This document shows positions 14,948-23,168 of a DNA stretch of 36,597 nucleotides, piece after piece (within the stretch, counting starts at the first letter, position 1; the number at the start of each line of letters is the position of its first letter). The stretch comes from a virus. Position numbers and translations under genes: made by a program. Location of the stretch: the IMG/VR virus record IMGVR_UViG_3300032053_000238, positions 1-36,597 of that record, one strand, 5' to 3'. The notes under the pieces were generated by a model, which had not been told where the DNA came from, made no database searches, and saw nothing but the letters and a program-made list of their open reading frames with translations.

Positions 14948-17263
14948 TTATTCAGGAAATGTGGCACCAGTCGGTAAAATGTTAAAATCAATCAGAATAA
15001 ACTCTGCGGTCTTGGTAGGTTGTAAGTATATCTGACCATATAATTGATTTTTATCAATTATGTCGGGAGTATTATTCGTTTCGTCCATAATTACCTTGAA
15101 GGCATACAGCCCAGCTCGATTCTGCACACTTTCCAGATACGGATTAACAATGTTGATGAAACGATTTCTCGTTGCCGTCACATTTTGTTCAAAGACTAAG
15201 TAGCGAGTTGAAGACGCAATATATTTCTTCACCGCAATTAACAGCCTTCTTACGTTAATCCTATCAAGAGCCGATGCTTTTGCTTGAAGTGTTTTTTGAC
15301 CCCACGCAACAACACCCTGTCCTGGGAAATATGCAATAGGATTGATTCTATTGTTATACAACGAATCGCGATCCGTCTGATTTAATTTTGTATAGACATC
15401 AGTTGCGGAAGAAATTCCACCACGATTCAGACCCGCAGGAGCGAACCATTCTTGAGCGACTTTATCGTTGAATGAAAAAACACCGCACATGACAGCTGAA
15501 GGTGGTAGCCAGAACGGTTTGCTTGTACTTGGATCGAGTATTTTAACCCACGGATAATAGACACCAACATAATTAGTATCTAGTGTATTCGCCGTAGTTA
15601 TTGCAGACGCGATAGTAGTGTCTATTCCGCACAAATCCATAATATAGAAGCAATCACCACGTTCTTCGCAGATATTTATTGCGTACTTCGTGACATAAGA
15701 ATGATATTGATGAATAATACCTGGCAGGACTATTAAATTAATATCAACTTCGTCCGGATTGGCAACTATATCCAATGCTCTTTTATATCCCGTACTTCCA
15801 GTCGCAACGGAGTTCGAACAATCATACCCCTGTGTATTGGTTGCAGAAATCGATGTACCCTGAGCATTCGCCGTTCTCGGATCCATACCATCGGCTCCTC
15901 CCTGGAATCCAAACATAAATTTTCTTGTTGGAAATAATGCTCTAATTGCGGCACTCGAAGTGAAATCGATATATGTGTCTAGATGGAAAGCTTGATTGCT
16001 ACCAGTAGAAGACGGCGAACCGGTTTGTAATCCTAAATTAGTAAAATATTGTCTTGAATCTTCAGAATCGAAATTAACTCCACGATATGCTCTAGTACTT
16101 GTTTCGCCACTAATCAATTGAGAACGTGCGTAACTCATCGTTGGATAAGTTGATGCGGTAATAAGAGCCGTTATTATAGGAACGGTGTATCCGACAAATC
16201 CCATCGGAACGGCACTTTTTGGAAATGCGTCACCGGCCATCTCTACTCGAACATAAGATGATTTGTTATTCCAATCACCGGTATAAACCAATCTAGTTTC
16301 TCCGGCAACAGTCTTATATTCAGAATGTTTGTCGCCCATAAGTCTTGGCAAATAATTTATACTGGTCGGGTCTAATGTAGCATTAGCAAAAGATTCCAAT
16401 ACTTCGGGTCTAGAGTCGGTGTCAGAATACCTTCTTACCACGACACTAAACTTTCCATAATCAGAACTAGGAACTTCGTCGTCGGCAGTAATATCAAATA
16501 TACCAACTTTTACGTCCGTGTTGGCATTTTTTCCATGCGCCAATGTATGGAATCTAAATAAATTATAATAAACCGTAGTGGTAGAATTAGGCCCCATATT
16601 CTGTGATATTACCCACGGCGTTTTAGCACTCGCGTATCCTTCACCATCTCCTGCAAATGTTGCAACAACGGAATTTGACCATTGCGCAACAATTGGTAAA
16701 AGCCCATCAGTAGAAGCTGATGCTATACTTCTACTCTGTTGAGTTGAAAAATTTAAAATAACTTCTACCGGAACGGTTGATTGACCAGAAAATACTTTGG
16801 TAATATAATTTTGACGAGCTGAATTGAATGACGCAGTATACGCAACACTATTAACCAAAAAATGCGCCTCGTCAACACTACTTGACAGCATCGTAAATGT
16901 ACTCAATGTTGAATCACTTCCACTCGCTCCAAGAACCGCTAAAATTGTGCTTGGATACGCACCCACCGTATTGGTTTCTACGGCGACAAATCTCCTATTC
17001 CAGCTTGACATCCCCAAAACTCTAATAACAGTTACCGTTCCTGCGCTCTTCAAATATTCCTGAACGGCATAATTTGTATAATAATTTGAAGTTCCAAATT
17101 TAGTCATAAACTCATTTTGAGACCCAATCGTAATAGGAACGAACGCAGGCCCTTTTTCTGTCGGCCCCACTATTGTCGCTCCTATTGCAGAAATACCCTG
17201 CGCAAGGTATGTCAGGTCCTTTTCGTAAGTAAATACGCCAGGCGATACAATTTTCTCAGACAT
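14948..17263 (-). CDS. Contractile tail sheath protein, gp18-like (771 aa)
   Basis: ATG at 17263 behind TTAGGAGAAATTTT. The N-terminus (SPGVFTYEKDLTYLAQGISA, then GATIVGPTEKGPAFVP) is the classic sheath start. The C-terminal domain (WGQKTLQAKASALDRINVRR, then LLIAVKKYIASSTRYLVFEQ, ending LQPTKTAEFILIDFNILPTG) is the conserved polymerising core that wraps the tail tube and contracts at infection. It is longer than T4 gp18 (659 aa); the extra length probably lies in the variable outer domains between about residues 100 and 420. It has its own candidate promoter element upstream and a terminator downstream, which fits high-level independent expression. No tail-tube gene follows directly; the homing endonuclease occupies that place. 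Confidence 0.97.
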   Translation of the reverse strand: MSEKIVSPGVFTYEKDLTYLAQGISAIGATIVGPTEKGPAFVPITIGSQNEFMTKFGTSNYYTNYAVQEYLKSAGTVTVIRVLGMSSWNRRFVAVETNTVGAYPSTILAVLGASGSDSTLSTFTMLSSSVDEAHFLVNSVAYTASFNSARQNYITKVFSGQSTVPVEVILNFSTQQSRSIASASTDGLLPIVAQWSNSVVATFAGDGEGYASAKTPWVISQNMGPNSTTTVYYNLFRFHTLAHGKNANTDVKVGIFDITADDEVPSSDYGKFSVVVRRYSDTDSRPEVLESFANATLDPTSINYLPRLMGDKHSEYKTVAGETRLVYTGDWNNKSSYVRVEMAGDAFPKSAVPMGFVGYTVPIITALITASTYPTMSYARSQLISGETSTRAYRGVNFDSEDSRQYFTNLGLQTGSPSSTGSNQAFHLDTYIDFTSSAAIRALFPTRKFMFGFQGGADGMDPRTANAQGTSISATNTQGYDCSNSVATGSTGYKRALDIVANPDEVDINLIVLPGIIHQYHSYVTKYAINICEERGDCFYIMDLCGIDTTIASAITTANTLDTNYVGVYYPWVKILDPSTSKPFWLPPSAVMCGVFSFNDKVAQEWFAPAGLNRGGISSATDVYTKLNQTDRDSLYNNRINPIAYFPGQGVVAWGQKTLQAKASALDRINVRRLLIAVKKYIASSTRYLVFEQNVTATRNRFINIVNPYLESVQNRAGLYAFKVIMDETNNTPDIIDKNQLYGQIYLQPTKTAEFILIDFNILPTGATFPE

Positions 17264-17287
17264 AAAATTTCTCCTAATTAATATATT

Positions 17288-17301
17288 TTACAACGTTGTA
17301 A
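17288..17301. promoter_or_regulatory. 14-bp perfect palindrome in the sheath 5' leader
   Basis: TTACAACGTTGTAA lies between the candidate promoter element (17323-17332) and the sheath ribosome site. It could be an operator or an RNA hairpin; no function can be assigned. Confidence 0.35.
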
Positions 17302-17322
17302 GTAAAAATAAAAAAATTACAT

Positions 17323-17332
17323 ATATAAATAT
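17323..17332 (-). promoter_or_regulatory. Candidate late promoter element ATATTTATAT (sheath)
   Basis: Minus-strand ATATTTATAT followed by ATGTAA, 60 bases before the sheath ATG in a very AT-rich non-coding gap (17264-17380). Confidence 0.45.
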
Positions 17333-17380
17333 AATAAAAATTCCGAAAAGAATATTTTTCAAATAAAAAGAATTATTTTA

Positions 17381-17665
17381 TTAGGATACTGTTGGTAAGG
17401 GAGTAAATGTACCGTCCTCTAAATTAATATTTCCGTTACCGTATTTTGTCCTTAGTTCTGTCGCCAGTTTATTTTCTTCTTCTCTCAATCCCTTATATTT
17501 TAACTCTATTTCTCCAGATAATTTTTCCAATTGATTAATTGTTTCCTGAACGTCCATAATTTGAAATGTAATTTGACCTTTTTGAAATGCTAGATTTCTA
17601 TAAACGTCTCTAAGACCGGTTATCTTCTGAATATCTTCTTGTAAAACTTTAACGGATTCTGGCAT
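17381..17665 (-). CDS. Small coiled-coil protein of unknown function (94 aa)
   Basis: ATG at 17665 with AAAGGAG upstream, three bases after the glycosyltransferase stop. Residues about 5-75 look like a long heptad-rich helix (EDIQKITGLRDVYRNLAFQK, then QETINQLEKLSGEIELKYKG). The tail is KYGNGNINLEDGTFTPLP. Proteins of this build, a short coiled coil ending in a Y-G-x-G-x-(I/N)-(D/N)-L-E-x-G element, are common in myovirus late regions. I know of no established function. The position just before the sheath suggests a virion or assembly role. A candidate promoter element lies within the end of the preceding gene. Confidence 0.75.
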   Translation of the reverse strand: MPESVKVLQEDIQKITGLRDVYRNLAFQKGQITFQIMDVQETINQLEKLSGEIELKYKGLREEENKLATELRTKYGNGNINLEDGTFTPLPTVS

Positions 17666-17668
17666 AAT

Positions 17669-18661
17669 TCATACTCCTTTTGTTAGTAATTTAAATAAGT
17701 TTTCATATATATAAATATTAAAATTTAATCCAAACTCTCGCACAGCGATGTCCCGAGACATGGTTTTTGGCGAAATTATTTCTTCAATTATCTTATCTAT
17801 TTTTTCATTTTCGCCAACTTCTTTATAATCGCGAGTCGTATAATTATCTTTTCTCAATTTTTCAACATTATTTTCAGTAACCCACCCAGCAAATCCCGTT
17901 TTAAATAATAAAACCGGAAGGCCACATAAAACCATTTCCATCATTGAACGTCCGACACCGATTCCCAATTCGTGCCTATTTATTATACTTAATTTTTTAT
18001 TTTCGGTGTATTCGCCTAAAAAATTTATATTTTTACTTTTTATTGATCGTTCAACTTCTTTTTTATCTTCTTTATCTATATAACCAACTATGTTTAAATG
18101 ATATTCTTTCAGCTTAGGCATTGCTTTAACTAAAGGTATAAGTGTTTTAAAATTTGCCTTTTCAACTCTACCTAAATATAAAATAGATTTTTTTATTTTT
18201 TTCGCCTTGGTCTTTTTATAAAAATTTTCATCCACGCAATTTGGTAAAATAAAAATTTTACTCATATCAAACGGGTAACCACTATTAATAAATTGTTGTC
18301 TTTGGTATTCACTGTTTACAGTAAAAATAGGAATTTCTTTTTCTAACAAATACCACGACTCGTATAATAATTTGGAATCCAACCGTATCGTATTAAAATT
18401 ATGAACGTGTCTAACCACTGGCGAAAAAATATCATAATTATCATATTTCTGAAAAAGTTGATTTGTAAAAACTATGTCGCAATCACTATATAGTTTTAAT
18501 AGTTTTTCCAACCCATTTAAATCAGTAGAAATTCCCCCATCATAAACGGTATGACCAACCCCCTTTAAAACCGTTGATAAATCTTTAATATATGTAAAAA
18601 CCCCATCTCGGCGAAATTCATAATTTTTCTTTTTTATTATTGGTATCATTAAAATTTTCAT
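17669..18661 (-). CDS. GT-B glycosyltransferase, GT4-like (330 aa)
   Basis: ATG at 18661, with only a weak ribosome site. The first half has the Rossmann start KILMIPIIKKKNYEFRRDGV and DIVFTNQLFQ. VVRHVHNFN and FTVNSEYQRQQFINSGYP (the typical S-E-Y/F-x-R step) lead to ILPNCVDENFY. The second half has KSILYLGRVEKANFKTLIPL, LNIVGYID, INFLGEYTENKKLSIINRHE and GRSMMEMVLCGLPVLLFKTG, the nucleotide-sugar binding E-x7-E-like region of GT4 enzymes (here S-M-M-E-M-V-L-C-G-L-P-V). It is predicted soluble and cytoplasmic. Acceptor unknown: possible targets are virion proteins such as the Thr/Ser-rich fibre arrays, or host surface sugars. It lies among late genes, which favours a virion target. Confidence 0.85.
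   Translation of the reverse strand: MKILMIPIIKKKNYEFRRDGVFTYIKDLSTVLKGVGHTVYDGGISTDLNGLEKLLKLYSDCDIVFTNQLFQKYDNYDIFSPVVRHVHNFNTIRLDSKLLYESWYLLEKEIPIFTVNSEYQRQQFINSGYPFDMSKIFILPNCVDENFYKKTKAKKIKKSILYLGRVEKANFKTLIPLVKAMPKLKEYHLNIVGYIDKEDKKEVERSIKSKNINFLGEYTENKKLSIINRHELGIGVGRSMMEMVLCGLPVLLFKTGFAGWVTENNVEKLRKDNYTTRDYKEVGENEKIDKIIEEIISPKTMSRDIAVREFGLNFNIYIYENLFKLLTKGV
17710..17719 (-). promoter_or_regulatory. Candidate late promoter element ATATTTATAT (94-aa gene)
   Basis: Minus-strand ATATTTATAT followed by ATATGAA, inside the 3' end of the glycosyltransferase gene and 45 bases before the 94-aa gene start. Confidence 0.35.
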
Positions 18662-18698
18662 AGATAACCGTTATATTTTATCCGATTTTTATTTTTTA

Positions 18699-19388
18699 TC
18701 AATCGAAGGCACCTTCCGGCCCCATACGAGCTATGTCCCAACTAGCAACTTCCAGTGCTCTCATTACCTTTCGGTATACTACCAGTAAGTCTAAAAGTTC
18801 CTTTGCCTCCTTAAAAGTTTTGGCGAAATAAAAATTAAACCTATCATATAAATAAGTATCATTATTTATTTCTATTATATAATATATTTTATCCGTACTA
18901 CTAAATAAAAGTTTCCCCGGAACATTTTTTATATTCTTCGTATCAGTTTTGCATTTACGACTATCCATAAAATTACTAATAAGTTTTACTGCTTTTTCAG
19001 CATCTTCTTTTGTTTTTATTATTTTAACGTTCACTTTTGGAAGAGGCTTTATATTATTCGGAGGCATTATCTTAAAATATTCTTCATAGTTTTTTCCGTA
19101 ATCTCTGGCGTTAATATACTGTTTTCCTTTGGTATAAACGTCGCCAAAAACTTTCTTGAACTCGGCGACGATCTTATCAAAGTTTTTTATACCATCCCAT
19201 CGATCTATTACGACTATTCCGTGCCCTATGTTTATTTTTGTTTCGTCTTCCAACTCAACATCTAATCTATCATTTTTAATTTTCTTTTTAGGTAATGAAA
19301 TACCAATTATGCGCCCGATAAGAGAATAAATGTTTTTAATATCTTGGTCGGAGAATTGTTCAGTAATCAATCTTTTTAGTTTAATCAT
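18699..19388 (-). CDS. Unknown protein with predicted capsid-targeting leader (229 aa)
   Basis: ATG at 19388 behind AAGGTGATAGA. The leader MIKLKRLITE|Q is the same tag found on eight or more proteins further upstream; a cut after E10 would match an (L/I)-x-E prohead-protease site. The body is Lys-rich. VELEDETKINIGHGIVVIDR, KNFDKIVAEFKKVFGDVY and a C-terminal ALEVASWDIARMGPEGAFD are visible, with no motif I recognise. The gene lies just after the terminator of the 581-aa gene, so it is the tagged gene separated from the main cluster. No promoter is evident in the short gap; readthrough or reinitiation may express it. Confidence 0.8.
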   Translation of the reverse strand: MIKLKRLITEQFSDQDIKNIYSLIGRIIGISLPKKKIKNDRLDVELEDETKINIGHGIVVIDRWDGIKNFDKIVAEFKKVFGDVYTKGKQYINARDYGKNYEEYFKIMPPNNIKPLPKVNVKIIKTKEDAEKAVKLISNFMDSRKCKTDTKNIKNVPGKLLFSSTDKIYYIIEINNDTYLYDRFNFYFAKTFKEAKELLDLLVVYRKVMRALEVASWDIARMGPEGAFD

Positions 19389-19409
19389 TCTATCACCTTA
19401 TAAAATTAA

Positions 19410-19437
19410 AAAAGACACCATCTTCATGATGTCTTTT
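19410..19437 (-). terminator. Intrinsic terminator after the 581-aa gene
   Basis: On the minus strand, a 12-bp stem AAAAGACATCAT / ATGGTGTCTTTT with one G-U pair and a GAAG loop is followed by TTTTTTAATTTT. It lies 33 bases past the stop of the 581-aa gene. Confidence 0.9.
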
Positions 19438-19469
19438 ATATTATTTAACGTTTCTCAACCATAATAATC

Positions 19470-21215
19470 TTATGGAGTAAAATAAGAAACTAATCTAAAC
19501 ACATATTGACCGGTACTTCCAGTTTGAGCATATCTCAACCTCATATATGTAGTATACAAATCCTGAGTAAAAGATATTCCTGTACCATCATACACGGCAG
19601 TTGCGCTTCCAGTATAGTCGGCTGACGTGGTAACAGGTGATTGCTGAATCCAGAGAGTTCCATTGGAGCCCAAACCTCCTGGCGCCGCACGAGAAAGAAG
19701 AAATTGCGTACTACCCGATTGAAATCCTATCCCATCACCCGCCGAACTTGAAGGAATTGCGTAAAAATCAAAAACGTTGGTGTCATTTGTAACTGTCATA
19801 AAAGTACCAACAACGGAATTGTTAATTTCCTGTCTCAGATATACGCAACTTCCACTTAAAACAGTTCCGAGAGGAAAATAATAAATTCTATTAGGTATGT
19901 CCGGAGGAAGAGAACTTCCATTGGAAAGGTCGACTTGTGTACTACCCGATTGAAATCCGACATTATTATATTGAGATCCGGAAAGAGTGGCGTACAGATA
20001 TAAAATATTCGTAGTTGCGGAAGAGGTAAGAAACCCATTTACCGACGAATTATTAATTTCGTTTTTCAAATTATTGACTGTGGTGTTTAGTAAAAAATCC
20101 AATCCCATCGGAAAATAAAAAACATTGTTGGCATCGGAAGGTACAACACCACCCCGTGCAAATGAACTTTGTGTACTTCCTGATTGAAATGATATATTAT
20201 TTGCACTATTGGCTTTAGTCCACAAAAGTAGTGTAGCCGAATTCAGAGACGCCGTAATAGACGAACTAATAGATGAATTATTTATTTCATCTTTTAAATT
20301 TATTACACTATTTGCTAAACTAGAACCGGTTGAAAAATAAAATATTCGATTACTCCAATCATCGGATGGAATAGTTCTACCACCCGTAAACGAAACTTGT
20401 GTACTTCCTGATTGAAATACTATAAGATTTCCAGTTGAACTGGCATCTTTAGCCCACAAAAGTAGCGTAGCCGAATCCAGAGAAGCTGTGACGGATGAAC
20501 TAATGGATGAATTATTAATTTCATCTTTTAAATTTATTACGCTATTTGCCAGACTGGAACCGGTTGGAAAATAAAATATTTTACTGACCCAATTATCGGC
20601 CGGAACAGGTGCAATTGACGCCGAATAAGTATATTTCGTAGTCCCATCAGACGCAGTAATATAAAATTTGTCCGCATTACTACTTGTTGTTATAGCTATT
20701 GCTAAAGATGCCGTAGAATTCCAAGACGAGGAATAAATATAAATCAAAGAATCAGATCCCGTGATAGCAAATTTATCGTCAGAATTACACGCTGTTATAC
20801 CTTGTACTAACGATGCGGTTGCTCCCCACGATGCAGAATACGTATAAATTATAGAAGTCGAACCAGTAATATAAAATTGGTCTCCAATACTACATGAAGT
20901 TATAGTCATGCTCGTAGATGAGGTAATATTTCCAGACGCCGAAAATGTATAAATTGTGCTGTCAGAACCAGTAATATAAAAACTATCCCCGAGAGACATT
21001 GAAGTTATTGTTACTCCGTGCAAAGATGATGTAGCGTACGATCCACCCGAGACATAACAAGTTCCTACTACTTTAGCAAAATCCGATGCGTCAATCCATT
21101 CCGATGAGAATACGCCTCCAGATGTTAAAGGAAATGATGTTCCTGGGCCTCTTGTTTTAGCACTAAATGAAAATGCTTTTATTGCCGCAGTTATGTTTTT
21201 TTCGCCCAATGCCAT
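19470..21215 (-). CDS. Repeat-built virion structural protein (581 aa)
   Basis: ATG at 21215 behind GGGAG, with a double candidate promoter element 35 bases upstream and a terminator after the stop: an independent unit. Four about 35-residue repeats occupy residues 68-203 (core DxFYITGSDSxIYTYSAS). Four 76-80-residue repeats occupy residues 204-514 (core IFYFPTGSSLANSVINLKDE, then INNSSxSSS, ending FQSGSTQ). R1 and R2 are close to identical, R3 and R4 diverged. The repeats are flanked by an N-terminal FSSEWIDASDFAKVVGTCYV and a C-terminal TYMRLRYAQTGSTGQYVFRL, which look like two halves of one beta-sandwich domain. No enzymatic motif. It is likely a decoration, whisker or fibre-type virion protein; the exact location is unknown. 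Confidence 0.75.
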   Translation of the reverse strand: MALGEKNITAAIKAFSFSAKTRGPGTSFPLTSGGVFSSEWIDASDFAKVVGTCYVSGGSYATSSLHGVTITSMSLGDSFYITGSDSTIYTFSASGNITSSTSMTITSCSIGDQFYITGSTSIIYTYSASWGATASLVQGITACNSDDKFAITGSDSLIYIYSSSWNSTASLAIAITTSSNADKFYITASDGTTKYTYSASIAPVPADNWVSKIFYFPTGSSLANSVINLKDEINNSSISSSVTASLDSATLLLWAKDASSTGNLIVFQSGSTQVSFTGGRTIPSDDWSNRIFYFSTGSSLANSVINLKDEINNSSISSSITASLNSATLLLWTKANSANNISFQSGSTQSSFARGGVVPSDANNVFYFPMGLDFLLNTTVNNLKNEINNSSVNGFLTSSATTNILYLYATLSGSQYNNVGFQSGSTQVDLSNGSSLPPDIPNRIYYFPLGTVLSGSCVYLRQEINNSVVGTFMTVTNDTNVFDFYAIPSSSAGDGIGFQSGSTQFLLSRAAPGGLGSNGTLWIQQSPVTTSADYTGSATAVYDGTGISFTQDLYTTYMRLRYAQTGSTGQYVFRLVSYFTP

Positions 21216-21249
21216 TATTGTTCTCCCATTAAAATGTGTTTATTCTTAT

Positions 21250-21265
21250 ATATAAATATAAATAT
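21250..21265 (-). promoter_or_regulatory. Candidate late promoter element, doubled ATATTTATAT
   Basis: Two overlapping ATATTTATAT copies on the minus strand (21250-21259 and 21256-21265), starting 35 bases before the 581-aa gene in the 91-base gap after the preceding stop. Confidence 0.4.
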
Positions 21266-21306
21266 AATAATTTTATCTATATCATTCTATTTTTTTATCT
21301 TTTCTT

Positions 21307-21729
21307 TCAATACAAAACACTCTTAACAAAAATCAGTTTTGGATTTTTATGTTTAATTTTCGCCACATAATCGTCTATATACGGCATCAACTTATCGATA
21401 TACTCGTCGCCAACCGAATCACTCAAATAAAACCTATTAGTATCTCCGTATCTCATCCACGGTATGTATCCTTTTTTAACGGCGAAAAACACTCCTTTAT
21501 GAGTATCAAACCCAGAAATCTTAAAGTATTTATGCGCTAATTCATAATGGTTGGGTATATTGGAGTCCACAATATAAAGGTCGCCGTTTGGAAAACTCAA
21601 TCCGCGAGTTTCTTTCGGTAAAAAAGATATTTTTGTCGGATTTTTGTATACCCCGACATCCGCCTGTTCATATGTTGAGTATAAATACCCATCCAATTCT
21701 TCACTTAATATTTTTTTTAATCTGATCAC
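21307..21729 (-). CDS. Leader-tagged paralogous protein, member 1 (140 aa)
   Basis: GTG start at 21729 overlapping the TGA of the CCA-enzyme gene (GTGA), so translation is coupled. The leader MIRLKKILSE|E matches the shared tag. The body is a paralogue of the 143-aa protein at 23161-23592 and the frameshifted gene at 25285-25735. Shared elements are SFPNGDLYIVDSN, a KKGYIPWxRxG box, FYLSDS and a C-terminal KHKNPKLIFVKSVLY. Predicted alpha/beta fold, no catalytic residues I can name. It is the last gene of the main tagged operon before the independent 581-aa unit. Function unknown; packaging in the head is inferred from the tag only. Confidence 0.85.
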   Translation of the reverse strand: MIRLKKILSEELDGYLYSTYEQADVGVYKNPTKISFLPKETRGLSFPNGDLYIVDSNIPNHYELAHKYFKISGFDTHKGVFFAVKKGYIPWMRYGDTNRFYLSDSVGDEYIDKLMPYIDDYVAKIKHKNPKLIFVKSVLY

Positions 21730-23168
21730 TTCATCACTCCATCATATGCACGTTTCACAATCGCGAGCGCTTCTTTTTTCGTTATGTTCGGATTCTCAAA
21801 CCACGCCGTTTCTACCTGTTTTAATAATTGACCGATTATCGGTCCTGGTTTATTTATTTTCAAGTATTTCATCACATCGTTTCCGTCTATCGGCAATTTC
21901 GGTTTCGTCGGTTCTTTTTCCAGTGATTTTAACCGATCTTTTATCTTTGAAACCTGGAGAGGCATATTATATTCTTCTGCGTGCGCAATATTGTCGGCAG
22001 CAATAAGATCAAGTGTTGTGCGTAAATGGTCGCCCAATTCCGCTTTTAACTTTCGTATTGCCTTATCAGTAACCAGTTCGGCTTCTTTTCCAAATCCTTT
22101 TGTGCGCATATGGTTTCGTACAGTTGTTACTACCGCTTTTATTATGTCGTTTGGATAGCGTAATCTTTGTAAAATCTTTTCGGTCATATCAGCAGAAATT
22201 TCTTCGTGCTCCCAGAAAGTTATTTCGCCGTTAATAACTTTTTTTGCCGTTGCCTTGCCTATATCGTGAAACAGAGCCGACAGACGAGTTATCAGTTCAG
22301 GCGGAGTATTTTTCAGCACTTCCAGAGTGTGGCGCATCGCATCCACTTTGTGAAATTTATTTTGTTCCAAACCGCGCAAGCCGTCCAACTCCGCGGCGAC
22401 ATACTTATTCAGTCCAGTTATTTGCAGAAGGCGAATTGCTTTATCGGGATATTGAGTAACTAACATTTTACTGATCTCATCCCGTATTCTTTCTTCTGAA
22501 ATAGTTTTCAGCATATGCGCATTCCTTTTTAATGCTTTTATCATAAACATCGGTAGTTGCCAGTTATATTTTACAGTAAAACGTATCGCTCGAAGCATTC
22601 GTAGCGGATCATCGCGAAAAATAATGTCTGGATCGAGCGGTGTGCGAACGATTCCCTTCTTTATATCACTTTTGCCCATTCCCGTAAGGTCAAGTATTTC
22701 GCCAGTAGTTAAATCTTTTAATAAGCTATTTACAGTAAAATCCCGACGTTCCACATCGTCTTTGAGTGTGCCTGGGGCGACATCCGGCTTTCGGCTACCA
22801 AAGTGATATTGTTCTTTGCGCGTCATAACTACTTCCACAGAAATATCTGATAAATCGTAACCGCGATGTTTTATTCCGTTTAGTTTTAATGCGGCAGTTC
22901 CGAATGTCGGAAATATTACTGGATTGCTATCTTTTTTGTAGATTCCGAGTTCTTTTGTTAGCCACTCAGCAAACTGTATTCCACCTTGCGGAAGCTCCAC
23001 GACCAAATCCAGATCTTTTATATCCAGACCGAGTAATTCATCGCGAACCGCGCCACCTGCTAAAAAAACTTTTCCGCGAAACTTTGATTTCTTAATCAGC
23101 CCGGAAATCAAATCTAATGCGGCGCTTTCCTTAGCGCCTTCTAATAATAGTTGTTTTAGTTTAATCAT
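21726..23168 (-). CDS. CCA-adding enzyme / poly(A) polymerase family protein with HD domain and capsid-targeting leader (480 aa)
   Basis: ATG at 23168, sharing ATGATTAA with the stop of the previous gene. The leader is MIKLKQLLLE|G. A complete class II nucleotidyltransferase follows: FLAGGAVRDELLG (GGAVRD 38-43), metal-binding D52-L-D54, RRDFTVNS (141-148) and RDDPLRMLRAIRF (185-197). An HD-type domain then has H280, H301-D302 (FHDIGK) and H321. The C-terminus (GPIIGQLLKQVETAWFENPN) is the usual body and tail element. The family adds CCA to tRNA 3' ends or A tails to RNA; the two cannot be told apart here, though the HD domain resembles the E. coli-type CCA enzyme. The leader is absent from ordinary members of the family and suggests packaging in the head. 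Confidence 0.92.
   Translation of the reverse strand: MIKLKQLLLEGAKESAALDLISGLIKKSKFRGKVFLAGGAVRDELLGLDIKDLDLVVELPQGGIQFAEWLTKELGIYKKDSNPVIFPTFGTAALKLNGIKHRGYDLSDISVEVVMTRKEQYHFGSRKPDVAPGTLKDDVERRDFTVNSLLKDLTTGEILDLTGMGKSDIKKGIVRTPLDPDIIFRDDPLRMLRAIRFTVKYNWQLPMFMIKALKRNAHMLKTISEERIRDEISKMLVTQYPDKAIRLLQITGLNKYVAAELDGLRGLEQNKFHKVDAMRHTLEVLKNTPPELITRLSALFHDIGKATAKKVINGEITFWEHEEISADMTEKILQRLRYPNDIIKAVVTTVRNHMRTKGFGKEAELVTDKAIRKLKAELGDHLRTTLDLIAADNIAHAEEYNMPLQVSKIKDRLKSLEKEPTKPKLPIDGNDVMKYLKINKPGPIIGQLLKQVETAWFENPNITKKEALAIVKRAYDGVMK

Noticed and set aside
22206-22463. Plus-strand frames opposite the CCA-type enzyme
   Set aside because: Antisense to a gene with all catalytic motifs intact; no start signals.
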